A DNA stretch of 64,000 nt from contig CAXIUT010000183.1 in the NCBI GenBank assembly GCA_964035545.1, positions 1,488,001-1,552,000 on the forward strand, written 5' to 3'. The notes under the pieces are model-generated. The model made no database searches. It saw nothing but the letters and a program-made list of their open reading frames with translations, and was not told where the DNA came from. Origin of the DNA: Bugula neritina. Lineage: Eukaryota > Bryozoa > Gymnolaemata > Cheilostomatida > Bugulidae. The first letter of the stretch is position 1. Each line of letters starts with the position of its first letter. The position numbers were made by a program, and so were the translations under genes. Shown here one piece after another: positions 1-12,095 of the stretch.

Positions 1-3000
1 ACTGAAATATACTGCGACACCTAGCAATATACTGTAACATACTGAAATATGCTCTAGCACACTGAAATACAATGCAACTTACTGAAATATACTGCAAGAT
101 ACTGAAATACACTGCAACATCCTACAATATGCTGAAATACACTGTAACACATTGAAATACACTGCAACACTTTGAAATATACTGCAACATACCGAAATAT
201 ATGGTAAACTACTGCAACATACTACAACATACTGAAATACACAGTAACATACTGAAATAAACTGCAACATACTACAACATATTGAAATACACTGCAACAC
301 ATTGAAATATACTGCAACATACCTAAATATACGGTAATATACTGAAATTCGCTGTAACGCATTGCAAAATACTGCAACATACTGAAATTCACTGCGACAC
401 ACTGAAATACGCTGCAAAATACTACAACATACTGAAATAAACTGTAACATGTTGAAATACACTGCAACACATTGAAAAATACTGCAACATACTGAAATAT
501 ACTGTAACACACTGAAATATACTGCAACATACTGAAATACATTGTAACATACTGAAATAGACTGCAACATACTGAAATACACTGCTACATACTGAAATAT
601 ACTGCAACATAGTGCAACATACTGCAATACACTGTAAAATACTGAAATACACTGCAACATACTACAACATATTGAAATACACTGCAACACATTGAAATAC
701 ACTGCAACTTACCGAATATATGGTAAACTACTGAAATATACTGTAACGCATTGAAAAGTACTGCAACATACTGAAATATATTGCGACACATTGCAATAAA
801 CTGTAACATACTGAAAAATGCTGTAGCACACTGAAATACACTGCCTTTCACTGAAATATACTGCAACATACTGAAATACACCGCAACATCCTACAACATA
901 CTGCAACACACTACAACATATTGAAATACACTGCAACACATTGAAATATACTGCAACATACCTAAATATACGGTAATATACTGAAATATACTGTAACACA
1001 CCGAAATATACTGCAACATACTGAAATACACTGTAACATACTGAAATATACTGCAACATACTGAAATACACTGCTACATACTGAAATATACTGCAACATA
1101 CTGAAATATACTGTAACACACTGAAGTACACTGCAACTCACTGAAATATACTGCAATATACTGAAATACACTGCAACATCCTACGAAATGCTGAAATACA
1201 CTGTAACATATTGAAATACACTGCAACACATTGAAATATACTGCAACATACCGAAATATATGGTAAACTACTGAAATATACTGTAACACATTGAAAAAAA
1301 CTGACATACTGAAATATACTGCGACACCTAGCAATATACTGTAACATACTGAAATATGCTCTAGCACACTGCAATACAATGCAACTCACTGAAATATACT
1401 GCAACATACTGAAATACACTGCAACATCCTACAACATGCTGAAATACTCTGTAACATATTGAAATACACTGCAACACTTTGAAATATACTGCAACATACC
1501 AAAATATATGGTAAACTACTGCAACACACTACAACATATTGAAATACACTGCAACACATTGAAATATACTGCAACATGCCTAATTTTACGGTAATATAAT
1601 GAAATATACTGTAACACACCGAAATATACTGCAACATCCTGAAATACACTGTAACAAACTGAAATATACTGCAACATACTGAAATACACTGCTACATACT
1701 GAAATATACTGCAACATACTGCAACATACTGAAATACACTGTAACATAATGAAATAAACTGCAACATACTACAACATATTGAAATACACTGCAACATACT
1801 GAAATACACTGCAACACACTGAAATACACCGCAAAATACTACAACATACTGAAATACACTGTAACATATTGAAATCCAGTGCAACACATTGAAATATACT
1901 GCAACATACCGAAATATATGGTAAACTAATGAAATATACTGTAACGCATTGAAAAATACCGTAACATACTGAAATATACTGCGACACATTGCAATATACT
2001 GTAACATACTGAAATATGCTGTAGCACACTGAAATACACTGCAACATCCTACAACATACTGAAATACACTGTAACATATTGAAATACACTGCAAGAAATT
2101 GAAATAGGCTGCAACACAACAAAATATATGGTAAACTACTGAAATAGACTTTAACACATTGAAAAATACTGCAACATACAGAAATATACTGTAACACACT
2201 GAAATATACTGCAACATACTGAAATACACTGTAACATACTGAAATATACTGCAACATACTGAAATACACTGCTACATACTGAAATATACTGCAACATACT
2301 GCAACATGCTGCAACATACTGAAATACGCTGTAACATACTGAAATACACTGCAACATACTACAACATATTGAAATACACTGCAACACATTGAAATGTACT
2401 GCAACATACCGAAATATACGGTAATATACTGAAATATACTGTAACACATTGAAAAATACTGCAACATACTGAAATACACTGCAACACACTGAAACACACC
2501 GCAAAAAACTACAACATACTGAAATACACTGTAACATATTAAAACATACTGCAACATACTGCAACATACTGAAATACACTGCAACACACTGAAATATACC
2601 GCAAAATACTACAACATACTGAAATACACTGTAACATATTGTAATACACTGCAACACATTGAAATATACTGCAACATACCGAAATATATGGTAAACTAAT
2701 GAAATATACTGTAACACATTGAAAAATACCGCAACATACTGAAATATACTGCGACACATTGCAATATACTGTAACATACTGAAATACACTGCAACATCCT
2801 ACAACATACTGAAATACACTGTAACATATTGAAATACACTGCAACACATTAAAATATACTGCAACATAACAAAATATATGGTAAACTACTGAAATAGACT
2901 TTAACACATTGAAAAATACTGCAACATACTGAAATATACTGTAACACACTGAAGTATACTGCAACATACTGAAATACACTGTAACATACTGAAATATACT

Positions 3001-3630
3001 GCAACATACTGAAATACACTGCTACATACTGAAATATACTGCATTGTACTGCAACATACTCCAGCATACTGAAATACACTGTAACATACTGAAATACACT
3101 GCAACATACTACCACATATTGAAATACACTGCAACACATTGAAATGTACTGCAACATACCGAAATATATGGTAAACTACTAAAACATACTGTAATATATC
3201 GAAAAATACTGCAACATACTGAAATATACTGCGACACCTAGCAATATACTGTAACATACTGAAATATGCTCTAGCGCACTGAAATACAATGCAACTTACT
3301 GAAATATACTGCAACGTACTGAAATACACTGCAACATCCTACAATATGCTGAAATACACTGAAACATATTGAAATACACTGCAACACTTTGAAATATACT
3401 GCAACATACCGAAATACATGGTAAACTACTGCAACATACTACAACATATTGAAATACACTGCAACACATTGAAGTATACTGCAACATACCTAAATATACG
3501 GTAATATACTGAAATATACTGTAACACATTGAAAAATACTGCAACATACTGAAATATACTGTAACACACCGAAATATACTGCAACATACTGAAATACACT
3601 GTAACATACTGAAATATACTGTAACATACT

Positions 3631-4050
3631 GAAATACACTGCAACACATTGAAATATACTGCAACATACCGAAATATATGGTAAACTAATGAAATATACT
3701 GTAACACATTGAAAAATACCGCAACATACTGAAATATACTGCGACACATTGCAATATACTGTAACATACTGAAATATGCTGTAGCACACTGAAATACACT
3801 GCAATATCCTACAACATACTGAACTACACTGTAACATATTGAAATACACTGCAACACATTGAAATATACTGCAACATACCGAAATATATGGTAAACTAAT
3901 GAAATATACTGTAACACATTGAAAAATACCGCAACATACTGAAATATGCTGCGACACATTGCAATATACTGTAACATACTGAAATATGCTGTAGCACACT
4001 GAAATACACTGCAATATCCTACAACATACTGAACTACACTGTAACATATT
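3631..4050. repeat. 210-bp tandem duplication (two copies)
   Basis: 3631-3840 is repeated at 3841-4050. Both copies carry the modules ACCGAAATATATGGTAAACT, GCGACACATTGCAAT, GCTGTAGCAC and GCAATATCCTAC, and the rare variant GAACTACACT (3821 and 4031). I saw one substitution, GAAATATACT against GAAATATGCT near 3735/3945. The length is 21 monomers exactly, so the register is kept. Confidence 0.85.
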
Positions 4051-7000
4051 GAAATACACTGCAACACATTGAAATATACTGCAACATAACAAAATATATG
4101 GTAAACTACTGAAATAGACTTTAACACATTGAAAAATACTGCAACATACAGAAATATACTGTAACACACTGAAATATACTGCAACATACTGAAATACACT
4201 GTAACATACTGAATTATACTGCAACATACTGAAATACACTGCTACATACTGAAATATACTGCAACATACTGCAACATGCTGCAACATACTGAAATACGCT
4301 GTAACATACTGAAATACACTGCAGCATACTACAACCTATTGAAATACACTGCAACACATTGAAATGTACTGCAACATACCGAAATATACGGTAATATACT
4401 GAAATATACTGTAACACATTGAAAAATACGGCAACATACTGAAATACGCTGCAACACACTGAAACACACCTCAAAAAACTACAACATACTGAAATACACT
4501 GTAACATATTAAAACATACTGCAACATACTGCAACATACTGAAATACACTGCAACACACTGAAATATACCGCAAAAGACTACAACATACTGAAATACACT
4601 GTAACATATTTAAATACACTGCAACACATTGAAATATACTGCAACATACCGAAATATATGGTAAACTAATGAAATATACTGTAACACATTGAAAAATACC
4701 GCAACATACTGAAATATACTGCGACACATTGCAATATACTGTAACATACTGAAATATGCTGTAACATACTGAAATATACTGCAACATACTGAAATACACT
4801 GCTACATACTGAAATATACTGCAACATACTGAAATACACTGTAACATACTGAAATATACTGCAACATACTGAAATACACTGCTACATACTGAAATATACT
4901 GCAACATACTGAAATATACTGTAACACACCGAAATATACTGCAACATACTGAAATACACTGTAACATACTGAAATATACTGCAACATACTAAAATACACT
5001 GCTACATACTGAAATATACTGCAACATACTGAAATATACTGTAACACACTGAAGTACACTGCAACACATTGAAATATACTGCAACATACCTAAATATACG
5101 GTAATATACTGAAATTCACTGTAACGCATTGCAAAATACTACAACATACTGAAATAAACTGTAACATATTGAAATACACTGCAACACATTGAAAAATACT
5201 GCAACATACTGAAATATACTGTAACACACTGAAATATACTGCAACATACTGAAATACACTGTAACATACTGAAATACACTGCAACATACTGAAATACACT
5301 GCAACATACTGAAATACACTGCAACACACTGAAATACACCGCAAAATACTACAACATACTGAAATACACTGTAACATATTGAAATCCAGTGCAACACATT
5401 GAAATATACTGCAACATACCGAAATATATGGTAAACTAATGAAATATACTGTAACACATTGAAAAATACCGCAACATACTGAAATATACTGCGACACATT
5501 GCAATATACTGTAACATACTGAAATATGCTGTAGCACACTGATATACACTGCAACATCCTACAACATACTGAAATACACTGTAACATATTGAAATACACT
5601 GCAAGAAATTGAAATAGACTGCAACACAACAAAATATATGCTAAACTACTGAAATAGACTTTAACACATTGAAAAATACTGCAACATACAGAAATATACT
5701 GTAACACACTGAAAAATACTGCAACATACTGAAATACACTGTAACATACTGAAATATACTGCAACATACTGAAATACACTGCTACATACTGAAATATACT
5801 GCAACATACTGCAACATGCTGCAACATACTGAAATACGCTGTAACATACTGAAATACACTGCAGCATACTGCAACCTATTGAAATACACTGCAACACATT
5901 GAAATGTACTGCAACATACCGAAATATACGGTAATATACTGAAATATACTGTAACACATTGAAAAATACTGCAACATACTGAAATACACTGCAACACACT
6001 GAAACACACCGCAAAAAACTACAACATACTGAAATACACTGTAACATATTAAAACATACTGCAACATACTGCAACATACTGAAATTCACTGCAACACACT
6101 GAAATATACCGCAAAATACTACAACATACTGAAATACACTGTAACATATTGAAATACACTGCAACACATTGAAATATACTGCAACATACCGAAATATATG
6201 GTAAACTAATGAAATATACTGTAACACATTGAAAAATACCGCAACATACTGAAATATACTGCGACACATTGCAATATACTGTAACATACTGAAATATGCT
6301 GTAGCACACTGAAATACACTGCAATATCCTACAACATACTGAAATACACTGTAACATATTGAAATACACTGCAACACATTGAAATATACTGCAACATAAC
6401 AAAATATATGGTAAACTACTGAAATAGACTTTAACACATTGAAAAATACTGCAACATACTGAAATATACTGTAACACACTGAATTATACTGCAACATACT
6501 GAAATACACTGTAACATACTGAAATATACTGCAACATACTGAAATACACTGCTACATACTGAAATATACTGCAACATACTGCAACATACTGCAACATACT
6601 GAAATACTCTGTAACATACTGAAATACACTGCAACATACTACAACATATTGAAATACACTGCAACACATTGAAATGTACTGCAACATACCGAAATATACA
6701 GTAATATACTGAAATATACTGTAACACATTGAAAAATACTGCAACATACTGAAATACACTGTAACATACTGAAATATACTGCAACATACTGAAATACACT
6801 GCTACATACTGAAATATACTGCAACATACTGAAATATACTGTAACACACTGAAGTACACTGCAACTCACTGAAATATACTGCAATATACTGAAATACACT
6901 GCAACATCCTACAAAATGCTGAAATACACTGTAACATATTGAAATACACTGCAACACATTGAAATATACTGCAACATACCGAAATATACGGTAATATACT

Positions 7001-8689
7001 GAAATATACTGTAACACACCGAAATATACTGCAACATACTGAAATACACTGTAACATACTGAAATATACTGCAACATACTGAAATACACTGCTACATACT
7101 GAAATATACTGCAACATACTGCAACATACTGAAATACACTGTAACATGATGAAATAAACTGCAACATACTACAACATATTGAAATACACTGCAACACATT
7201 GAAATATACTGCAACATACCTAAATATACGGTAATATACTGAAATATACTGTAACACATTGAAAAAACTGCAACATACTGAAATACACTGCAACACACTG
7301 AAATACACCGCAAAATACTACAACATACTGAAATACACTGTAACATATTGAAATCCAGTGCAAAACATTGAAATATACTGCAACATGCCGAAATATATGG
7401 TAAACTAATGAAATATACTGTAACACATTGAAAAATACCGTAACATACTGAAATATACTGCGACACATTGCAATATACTGTAACATACTGAAATATGCTG
7501 TAGCACACTGAAATACACTGCAACATCCTACAACATACTGAAATACACTGTAACATATTGAAATACACTGCAAGAAATTGAAATAGACTGCAACACAACA
7601 AAATATATGGTAAACTACTGAAATAGACTTTAACACATTGAAAAATACTGCAACATACAGAAATATACTGTAACACACTGAAATATACTGCAACATACTG
7701 AAATACACTGTAACATACTGAAATATACTGCAACATACTGAAATACACTGCTACATGCTGAAATATACTGCAACATACTGCAACATGCTGCAACATACTG
7801 AAATACGCTGTAACATACTGAAATACACTGCAACATGCTACAACATATTGAAATACACTGCAACACATTGAAATGTACTGCAACATACCGAAATATACGG
7901 TAATATACTGAAATATACTGTAACACATTGAAAAATACTGCAACATACCGAAATATATGGTAAACTAATGAAATATACTGTAACACATTGGAAAATACCG
8001 CAACATACTGAAATATACTGCGACACATTGCAATATACTGTAACATATTGAAATATGCTGTAGCACACTGAAATACACTGCAACATCCTACAACATACTG
8101 AAATACACTGTAACATATTGAAATACACTGCAAGAAATTGAAATAGACTGCAACATAACAAAATATATGGTAAACTACTGAAATAGACTTTAACACATTG
8201 CAAAATACTGCAACATACAGAAATATACTGTAACACACTGAAATATACTGCAACATACTGAAATACACTGTAACATTCTGAAATATACTGCAACATACTG
8301 AAATACACTGCTACATACTGAAATATACTGCAACATACTGCACAATACTGCAACATACTGAAATACACTGTAACATATTGAAGTACACTGCAACACATTG
8401 AAATATACTGCAACATACCAAAATATATGGTAAACAACTGAAATATACTTTAACACATTGAAAAATACTGCAACATACTGAAATATACTGCGACACTTTG
8501 CAATATACTGTAACATACCGAAATATGCTCTAGCACACTGAAATACACTGCAACTCACTGAAATATACTGCAACATACTGAAATACACTGTGACATCCTG
8601 AAATATACTGCAACATTCTGAAATACACTGCTACATACTGAAATATACTGCAACATACTGCAACATACTGAAATACACTGCAACATACT

Positions 8690-9939
8690 ACAACATACTG
8701 AAATACGCTGCAACACATTGAAATATACTGCAACATACCTAAATATACGGTAATATACCGAAATATACTGTAACGCATTGCAAAATACTGCAACATACTG
8801 AAATACACTGCGACACACTGAAATACGCTGCAAAATACTGCAACATACTGAAATACACTGTAACATATTGAAATACACTGCAATACATTGAAAAAGTAAT
8901 GCAATATACTGAAATATACTGTAACACACTGAAATATACTGCAACATACTGAAATACACTGTAACATACTGAAATATACTGCAACGTACTGAAATACACT
9001 GCTACATACTGAAATATACTGTAGCATACTGCAACATACTGAAATACACTGTAACATACTGAGATACACTGTCGCATACTGCAACATATTGAACTACACT
9101 GCAACACATTGAAATATATTGCAACTTATCGAATATATGGAAAACTACTGAAATATACTGTAACGCATTGAAAAAGACTGCAACATACTGAAATATATTG
9201 CGACACATTGCAATATACTGTAATTTACTGAAAAATGCTGTAGCACACTGAAATATACTGCAATTCGCTGAAATATACTGCAACATACTGAAATACACCG
9301 CAACATCCTACAACATACTAAAATACACTGTAACATTTCGAAATACACTGCAACACATTGAATTATACTGCAACATAACGAAATATATGGTAAACTACTG
9401 AAATATATTTTAACAAATTGAAAAATACTGCAACATACTGAAATATACTGTAACACACTGAAGTATACTGCAACATACTGAAATACACTGTAACATACTG
9501 AAATATACTGCAACATACTGAAATACACTGCTACATACTGAAATATACTGCAACATACTGCAACATACTGAAATACACTGTAACATACTGAAATACACTG
9601 CAACATACTACCACATATTGAAATACACTGCAACACATTGAAATGTACTGCAACATACCGAAATATATGGTAAACTACTAAAATATACTGTAACACATTG
9701 AAAAATACTGCAACATACTGAAATATACTGCGACACCTAGCAATATACTGTAACATACTGAAATATGCTCTAGCACACTGAAATACAATGCAACTTACTG
9801 AAATATACTGCAACATACTGAAATACACTGCAACATCCTACAATATGCTGAAATACACAGTAACATATTGAAATACACTGCAACACTTTGAAATATACTG
9901 CAACATACCGAAATATATGGTAAACTACTGCAACATACT
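8690..9939. repeat. 1250-bp tandem unit, copy A (carries an empty transposon site)
   Basis: Marker strings here recur 1250 bp later once the transposon is subtracted. For example AAATACGCTGCAACACATTG is at 8701 and 9951, and ATATACTGCAACGTACTG at 8974 and 10982 (2008 minus 758). This copy holds the uninterrupted target site at 8974-8975. Boundaries are approximate. Confidence 0.8.
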
Positions 9940-10223
9940 ACAACATACTGAAATACGCTGCAACACATTGAAATATACTGCAACATACCTAAATATACGG
10001 TAATATACCGAAATATACTGTAACGCATTGCAAAATACTGCAACATACTGAAATACACTGCGACACACTGAAATACGCTGCAAAATACTACAACATACTG
10101 AAATAAACTGTAACATATTGAAATACACTGCAATACATTGAAAAAGTAATGCAATATACTGAAATATACTGTAACACACTGAAATATACTGCAACATACT
10201 GAAATACACTGTAACATACTGAA

Positions 10224-10225
10224 AT
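10224..10225. other. Target-site duplication AT, left copy
   Basis: AT immediately before the element, repeated immediately after it at 10982-10983. Uninterrupted copies of this site have AT once, for example at 8974-8975, 16359-16360, 21727-21728, 26335-26336, 50434-50435 and 57733-57734. The second AT therefore arose with the insertion. Confidence 0.8.
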
Positions 10226-10244
10226 CACAGGATAGTTAAGGGCA
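10226..10244 (+). repeat. Left terminal inverted repeat of the transposon
   Basis: Reads CACAGGATAGTTAAGGGCA. It is the exact reverse complement of the last 19 bases of the element. Similarity stops immediately inside: ACCTTTT on this side against TCTTCAC on the other, read inward. The flanking AT is palindromic, so the inverted repeat could be counted as 21 bp if no target duplication is assumed. Confidence 0.95.
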
Positions 10245-10296
10245 ACCTTTTAGCTGCAACTGCCTTGCTGAGGTTTGCATTGTAATCATATAAGAA

Positions 10297-10400
10297 TTCA
10301 GTACCAGTAAAATAAAATCTCACCTAATTGTGCTAGAGTCAAAATTTAAAAACTATGTTGTAGATCTTCTTTTTCTCCAGTGTAAGTTTTTTGGAAATTT
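10297..10400. repeat. Internal direct repeat of the transposon, copy 1
   Basis: Begins TTCAGTACCAGTAAAAT (10297-10313). It contains TTTCTCCAGTGTAAGTTTTT starting at 10372. Both words recur exactly 180 bp downstream. Sequence between the two words is diverged, so the duplication is old or has been partly replaced. The right limit is approximate. Confidence 0.75.
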
Positions 10401-10635
10401 CAATTTTCATTTTTTTTGCGAAGTTATAGACAAAAAACTGCCAAATTTTGGCCAATTTTGCCTGAAAAGCTGACTTTTCAGTACCAGTAAAATATCTCAG
10501 CAGCAAAGCATGATATCTGAATAAAAATTGCACTGCTGGAATCCTGAGATATTTCTCCAGTGTAAGTTTTTTTCTTTTTTCAATAACTCTGCTAGATTGC
10601 TCATAAATTGGTGATTTATACACTGAAAATGCCAT
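10339..10635 (-). CDS. 98-codon open frame inside the transposon, probably not a gene
   Basis: The only sizeable open frame free of satellite peptide. It begins MAFSVYKS and is lysine-rich and hydrophobic. LTLEK occurs at residues 24-28 and again at 84-88, which is simply the 180-bp DNA duplication translated. I recognise no DDE/D catalytic triad, zinc finger or helix-turn-helix, and 98 residues is far below transposase size. It is most likely a chance frame in AT-rich, stop-poor DNA. A remnant of a captured or decayed transposase cannot be fully excluded. Confidence 0.1.
   Translation of the reverse strand: MAFSVYKSPIYEQSSRVIEKRKKLTLEKYLRIPAVQFLFRYHALLLRYFTGTEKSAFQAKLAKIWQFFVYNFAKKMKIEISKKLTLEKKKIYNIVFKF
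10477..10580. repeat. Internal direct repeat of the transposon, copy 2
   Basis: Matches copy 1 at an offset of 180 bp: TTCAGTACCAGTAAAAT at 10477-10493 and the TTTCTCCAGTGTAAG word from 10552. Because 180 is divisible by 3, the duplication also appears as a repeated LTLEK in the minus-strand frame. The right limit is approximate. Confidence 0.75.
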
Positions 10636-10962
10636 ATTTTCTCATAAGAAACTAACAGCACGCAGCACTTCACGCTTCACTGAGCACGTAGGGATGAGAA
10701 GATATTGGCGCCTACATAATAATTACAGGCTAGCTAGCTGGCAGGCTATAATGAATAGCTTGCTCTGTACTTTGTTTATGTAGCACCAATAATGGAATGT
10801 TGATAGATAACGCAGCCCTAACGAAGGTTGCTGCTTATTGGTTGTAGTTTAATCTTAGGCTAAACAATTACAAGTAGGCAACACGCATGCCACCCGCAGA
10901 GCAATATTATTCAAAAACCTGAACTACATTTTGAGAGAAATTTATGATATTCTTAGTGAAGA

Positions 10963-10981
10963 TGCCCTTAACTATCCTGTG
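10963..10981 (-). repeat. Right terminal inverted repeat of the transposon
   Basis: Reads TGCCCTTAACTATCCTGTG, the exact reverse complement of the left terminus, with no mismatch over 19 bases. Satellite resumes at the next base with ATATACTGC. Confidence 0.95.
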
Positions 10982-10983
10982 AT
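10982..10983. other. Target-site duplication AT, right copy
   Basis: Second copy of the AT found at 10224-10225. From here the array continues exactly as at 8974, reading ATATACTGCAACGTACTG. Confidence 0.8.
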
Positions 10984-12095
10984 ATACTGCAACGTACTGA
11001 AATACACTGCTACATACTGAAATATACTGTAGCATACTGCAACATACTGAAATACACTGTAACATACTGAGATACACTGTCGCATACTGCAACATATTGA
11101 ACTACACTGCAACACATTGAAATATATTGCAACTTATCGAATATATGGAAAACTACTGAAATATACTGTAACGCATTGAAAAAGACTGCAACATACTGAA
11201 ATATATTGCGACACATTGCAATATACTGTAATTTACTGAAAAATGCTGTAGCACACTGAAATATACTGCAATTCGCTGAAATATACTGCAACATACTGAA
11301 ATACACCGCAACATCCTACAACATACTAAAATACACTGTAACATTTCGAAATACACTGCAACACATTGAATTATACTGCAACATAACGAAATATATGGTA
11401 AACTACTGAAATATATTTTAACAAATTGAAAAATACTGCAACATACTGAAATATACTGTAACACACTGAAGTATACTGCAACATACTGAAATACACTGTA
11501 ACATACTGAAATATACTGCAACATACTGAAATACACTGCTACATACTGAAATATACTGCAACGTACTGCAACATACTGCAACATACTGAAATACACTGTA
11601 ACATACTGAAATACACTGCAACATACTACCACATATTGAAATACACTGCAACACATTGAAATGTACTGCAACATACCGAAATATATGGTAAACTACTAAA
11701 ATATACTGTAACACATTGAAAAATACTGCAACATACTGAAATATACTGCAACACCTAGCAATATACTGTAACATACTGAAATATGCTCTAGCACACTGAA
11801 ATACAATGCAACTCACTGAAATATACTGCAACATACTGAAATACACTGCAACATCCTACAATATGCTGAAATACACAGTAACATATTGAAATACACTGCA
11901 ACACTTTGAAATATACTGCAACATACCGAAATAAATGGTAAACTACTGCAACATATTACAACATACTGAAATACACTGCAACACATTGAAATATACTGTG
12001 ACATACCTAAATATACGGTAATATACTGAAATATACTGTAACACATTGAAAAATACTGCAACATACTGAAATATACTGTAACACACCGAAATATA

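Larger units (their letters stand above)
1..10225. repeat. 10/20-bp satellite array, left block (up to the transposon)
   Basis: Tandem array of two alternating 10-bp monomers, ACTGAAATAY (type A) and ACTGYAACAY (type B). Degenerate monomers such as AYGGTAANNT, ATCCTACAAC and ACCTAGCAAT are interspersed. The ACTG register stays fixed in steps of 10 from about 1310 to about 7260; one-base slips occur near 712, 1300 and 7265. Compared with the rest of the window this block is mosaic, with short local duplications and few copies longer than 1 kb. One segment, about 5.1-6.1 kb, recurs at 12.3-13.3 kb with an offset of 7227 bp. No gene, RNA gene or regulatory site is visible. Long minus-strand open frames here are produced by the repeat. 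Function is unknown; centromeric, pericentromeric or other heterochromatic satellite are all possible. Confidence 0.97.
10226..10981. mobile_element. Non-autonomous TIR DNA transposon (MITE-like), 756 bp
   Basis: The only non-satellite sequence in the window. It starts CACAGGATAG and ends CTATCCTGTG, with 19-bp perfect terminal inverted repeats. It splits a satellite stretch whose uninterrupted version exists elsewhere in the array, so both ends can be set to the base. The insertion adds 758 bp: 756 of element plus a duplicated AT. The interior is AT-rich, with short poly-T runs and an internal direct duplication at 180-bp spacing. No transposase domain is recognisable, and the longest open frame is 98 codons. 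From about 10640 to 10960 I see no further structure. The CAC...GTG ends recall the CACTA/Mirage/Chapaev group. A 2-bp AT target duplication is known from IS4EU/ISL2EU elements. Neither assignment is secure. Its strand is arbitrary. Confidence 0.9.
9940..11948. repeat. 1250-bp tandem unit, copy B, interrupted by the transposon
   Basis: Second copy of the unit at 8690-9939. It is split about 290 bp in by the element at 10226-10981 and resumes at 10982. It carries one extra 10-bp monomer near 11560-11570, after which the offset to copy A goes from 2008 to 2018. It diverges from copy A past about 11950. The part right of the element recurs at 16.36-18.7 kb with an offset of 5377 bp. Confidence 0.8.

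Noticed and set aside
10339-10635. Possible transposase remnant in the element
   Set aside because: No catalytic motif, too short, and its only internal pattern (LTLEK twice) is explained by the 180-bp DNA duplication. Listed at low confidence only.
10735-10760. CTAGCTAGCTGGCAGGCTATAA as a promoter (TATAA-like word) in the element
   Set aside because: A single TATAA word in AT-rich DNA with no credible downstream gene is not enough to call a promoter.
10907-11095. Chimeric 62-codon minus-strand frame running from satellite into the transposon
   Set aside because: It simply reads through the insertion boundary until the first stop. The satellite part is the usual peptide repeat and the rest matches nothing I recognise.
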